In this document: one piece after another, positions 62,482 to 64,000 of the stretch
Layout: every line of letters begins with the position of its first letter
Numbering within the stretch: position 1 is the first letter of the stretch
NCBI GenBank assembly: GCA_905331475.1
Contig: CAJNYU010002922.1
Coordinates: 18,569-82,568, forward strand
From: Rotaria socialis
Taxonomy: Eukaryota; Rotifera; Eurotatoria; Philodinida; Philodinidae
DNA length: 64,000 nt
Reading direction: 5' to 3'
Notes under the pieces: generated by a model
Databases searched by the model: none
What the model saw: only the letters and a program-made list of their open reading frames with translations
What the model was told of the DNA's origin: nothing
Translations under genes and position numbers: made by a program

Positions 62482-62798
62482 ATGCCCCTTTGTGACAACA
62501 GCAACGTCACTGATCTTGTCTTGATGTTTGTTGTATCATGTATGTTGTTTCTCCTCTGTGTTGTTCTCTCTTATTGCTTATTGTCGTGCTTGTTATTTTC
62601 AACGTTGGCACCTTTATTTCGTTTTTCGCGCTTAGACTCAGAGAAATGAGATATAATTACACTCTCTTTTTCTCCTCAAGTTTCTTAGAAGCTTCTTGAT
62701 ATATATCTCTTCACTGAGATATACTAATTCTTCTTTTTCTTCTCTGACTACTATTTTTCTTTTTGATCAATTACATACTACCTTTTTCTTTTCAACTT

Positions 62799-62843
62799 GA
62801 TTGTTCTTTACAATCAACCTAACTCGATTGTTCCTTACAATCG
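62799..62843. repeat. two tandem stem-loops
   Basis: GATTGT-TCTTT-ACAATC (62799-62815) is followed by CGATTGT-TCCTT-ACAATCG (62825-62843): same stem, nearly same loop, ten bases apart. Confidence 0.7.
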
Positions 62844-63765
62844 TTCGAACTCGTGTCAGCTAATTGCTTGTGGAGTTCTTCTTATTATTCTCAACTATTT
62901 CTGTTCATTGAATAAACAATTGGATCTTCATCCAATATTCAATGCTATTTAATTTTCGTTGTTGTCATTCTGCCATAATCAATACTGTGGCACCTGGCAT
63001 TATTATTAGTAGCGTCTCTGATCCTCATCAAGGCGTTACACTCCCCTAACCGTTTTAATTTATTCTACAAAAATATGGATTTTAGAAGAAACAGTAAATT
63101 TCCACAAAGATTAGTCCAAAGAGCGACTCATACATGTATAGATTTATTTACGGTGTTTTAGCAGCCATGAAAAGCAAATTAACCATTGCCGCACCTCAAA
63201 AAATGAGCTGAAGGACTTCGTACATAGACACTTACTCCCTCCTTGACAGTTACGACCTTTATATTAAAACATCTACTCATTCCATACCTATTTATAACTC
63301 GATATCCACAAACTTGAAAAGTCTCCTGACTGGTTCGTGCATTCTTTCCTTTTTTTTCTTTAAGCTGAGCTTAATTTTTCTTCCGACATGTTCTCTTAAC
63401 GTTTCTCTTCATGTTTCTCCTCGCTTTTCTCTTCTACCTATTTTTGCATCTTGTCGTTATTGTTGCGACATACATATGTTTATTTCGTCACAACCTTTAT
63501 ATTAGATTGTTATTCTTATGCTTTCATTCTCATGTATGTGGTTGAAAACGTTTTCCTCTTCATTGCATGTAGCTCTCTAAGACATTATATGATGTTAACA
63601 TAACTGTCTTCATCACTTTCTCTTTTTTTCTCTATCTTATTTTCATAACGTTCTCACTAATATGTTAACCCTACCATTTGGGAACAATAAACTTGATAGA
63701 AAAAAAAAGTTATTCAAATTTGTGTAACATTATAATGTTGTTTCGCTACATGAAGAGACGTGGCC

Positions 63766-63885
63766 CTATTCTAAAATTCTAGAATTCTGGAATTTTAGAA
63801 TTCTGGAATAAATTTATATGAATTGATGTTCTATTAACATAGATGGAATTTTGGAATTTTCAGAATTCTAGAATCTTAGAATATA
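63766..63885. repeat. AGAATTCTGGAATTTT tandem/inverted repeat
   Basis: The word AATTCTAGAATTCTGGAATTTT and variants repeat four to five times in both orientations. Confidence 0.6.
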
Positions 63886-64000
63886 TGTCGTAGGATAGAT
63901 TAAAATCCAGTACAGTTTTAAATCGAACTAGGACAGATTAAAATTTTAATTTTTCCTAGTTCAGATTAAAATTTTAAAGTGAACTAGTTGACTTCGAAAT

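Larger units (their letters stand above)
62028..62512. mobile_element. GC-rich transposon island, nested fragments
   Basis: Several G/C-rich transposon-like ends are packed together: GGGGTGCGCCGACC and a G-run followed by GTGTAAAAATT near 62030-62080, CAGGGATGTCGCGAG at 62101, and the inverted counterpart GCAACGTCACTG ending at 62512. The last two look like hAT-type ends (CAGNGAYGTYGC) but their flanks do not match as target duplications. A shorter MITE (62185-62384) lies inside. Confidence 0.5.
62513..64000. other. pyrimidine-rich stretch, possibly LTR-like
   Basis: No gene recognised. 62520-63000 is T/C-rich with twin stem-loops, an AATAAA, and then TGGCACCTGGCATTATTATT, which could be a primer-binding site after an LTR. 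From 63766 to the end are short AT-rich direct and inverted repeats. Confidence 0.4.

Noticed and set aside
62101-62512. Larger hAT element bounded by CAGGGATGTCGC and GCAACGTCACTG
   Set aside because: Ends agree loosely (9 of 12), but the flanking octamers GCTAGGCT and ATCTTGTC do not match.

Overview
The window is AT-rich animal nuclear DNA, most likely from a bdelloid rotifer or a similar small invertebrate. The evidence is that the genes are split by many GT-AG introns, often about 45-60 bp, that reconstruct clean metazoan proteins (calmodulin, kinesin-6, an MRCK-type kinase, a class A GPCR). They sit beside a bacterial-style chitinase and several small DNA transposons. The species call is inference. 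I see no viral genome, CRISPR array, rRNA or convincing tRNA. All gene models were spliced by hand and checked only for frame and domain continuity.

Layout. 1-12.1 kb is a gene desert with repeats and at least two hAT-type elements that have 8-bp target duplications. 12.1-18.5 kb holds a single-exon GPCR (+), an MCT/SLC16-like transporter (-) and a small Ly6/uPAR-like GPI-anchor candidate (-). 22.0-25.0 kb is a GT10 fucosyltransferase (+) whose long intron carries an inverted-repeat element. 26.4-34.4 kb is a 26-exon MRCK/CDC42BP-type kinase (-) with kinase, coiled coil, C1, PH, CNH and CRIB parts. 36.3-37.5 kb is a multi-pass membrane protein (+). 39.7-44.2 kb is a KIF23/MKLP1 kinesin-6 (+). 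45.3-47.5 kb is a hAT MITE followed by a GH18-CBM5/12 chitinase (-). 49.1 kb is a CD225/dispanin gene with an in-frame stop (+). 50.2-50.75 kb has exon-like pieces of an unidentified minus-strand gene or pseudogene. 55.7-58.5 kb is calmodulin (+), with its typical intron directly after the ATG. 58.5-64 kb is mostly non-coding and ends in a transposon island.

The genes do not form an operon or a common pathway. MRCK and KIF23 belong to two actin/microtubule processes (Cdc42-driven myosin control and cytokinesis) that are linked in animal cells generally, but their proximity here is probably chance. The most unusual points are the set of 8-bp-TSD elements, the stop codon inside the CD225 domain, a non-AG acceptor in the MRCK kinase domain, the intron-bearing bacterial-type chitinase without an obvious signal peptide, and several exon-like segments that belong to no recognised gene.
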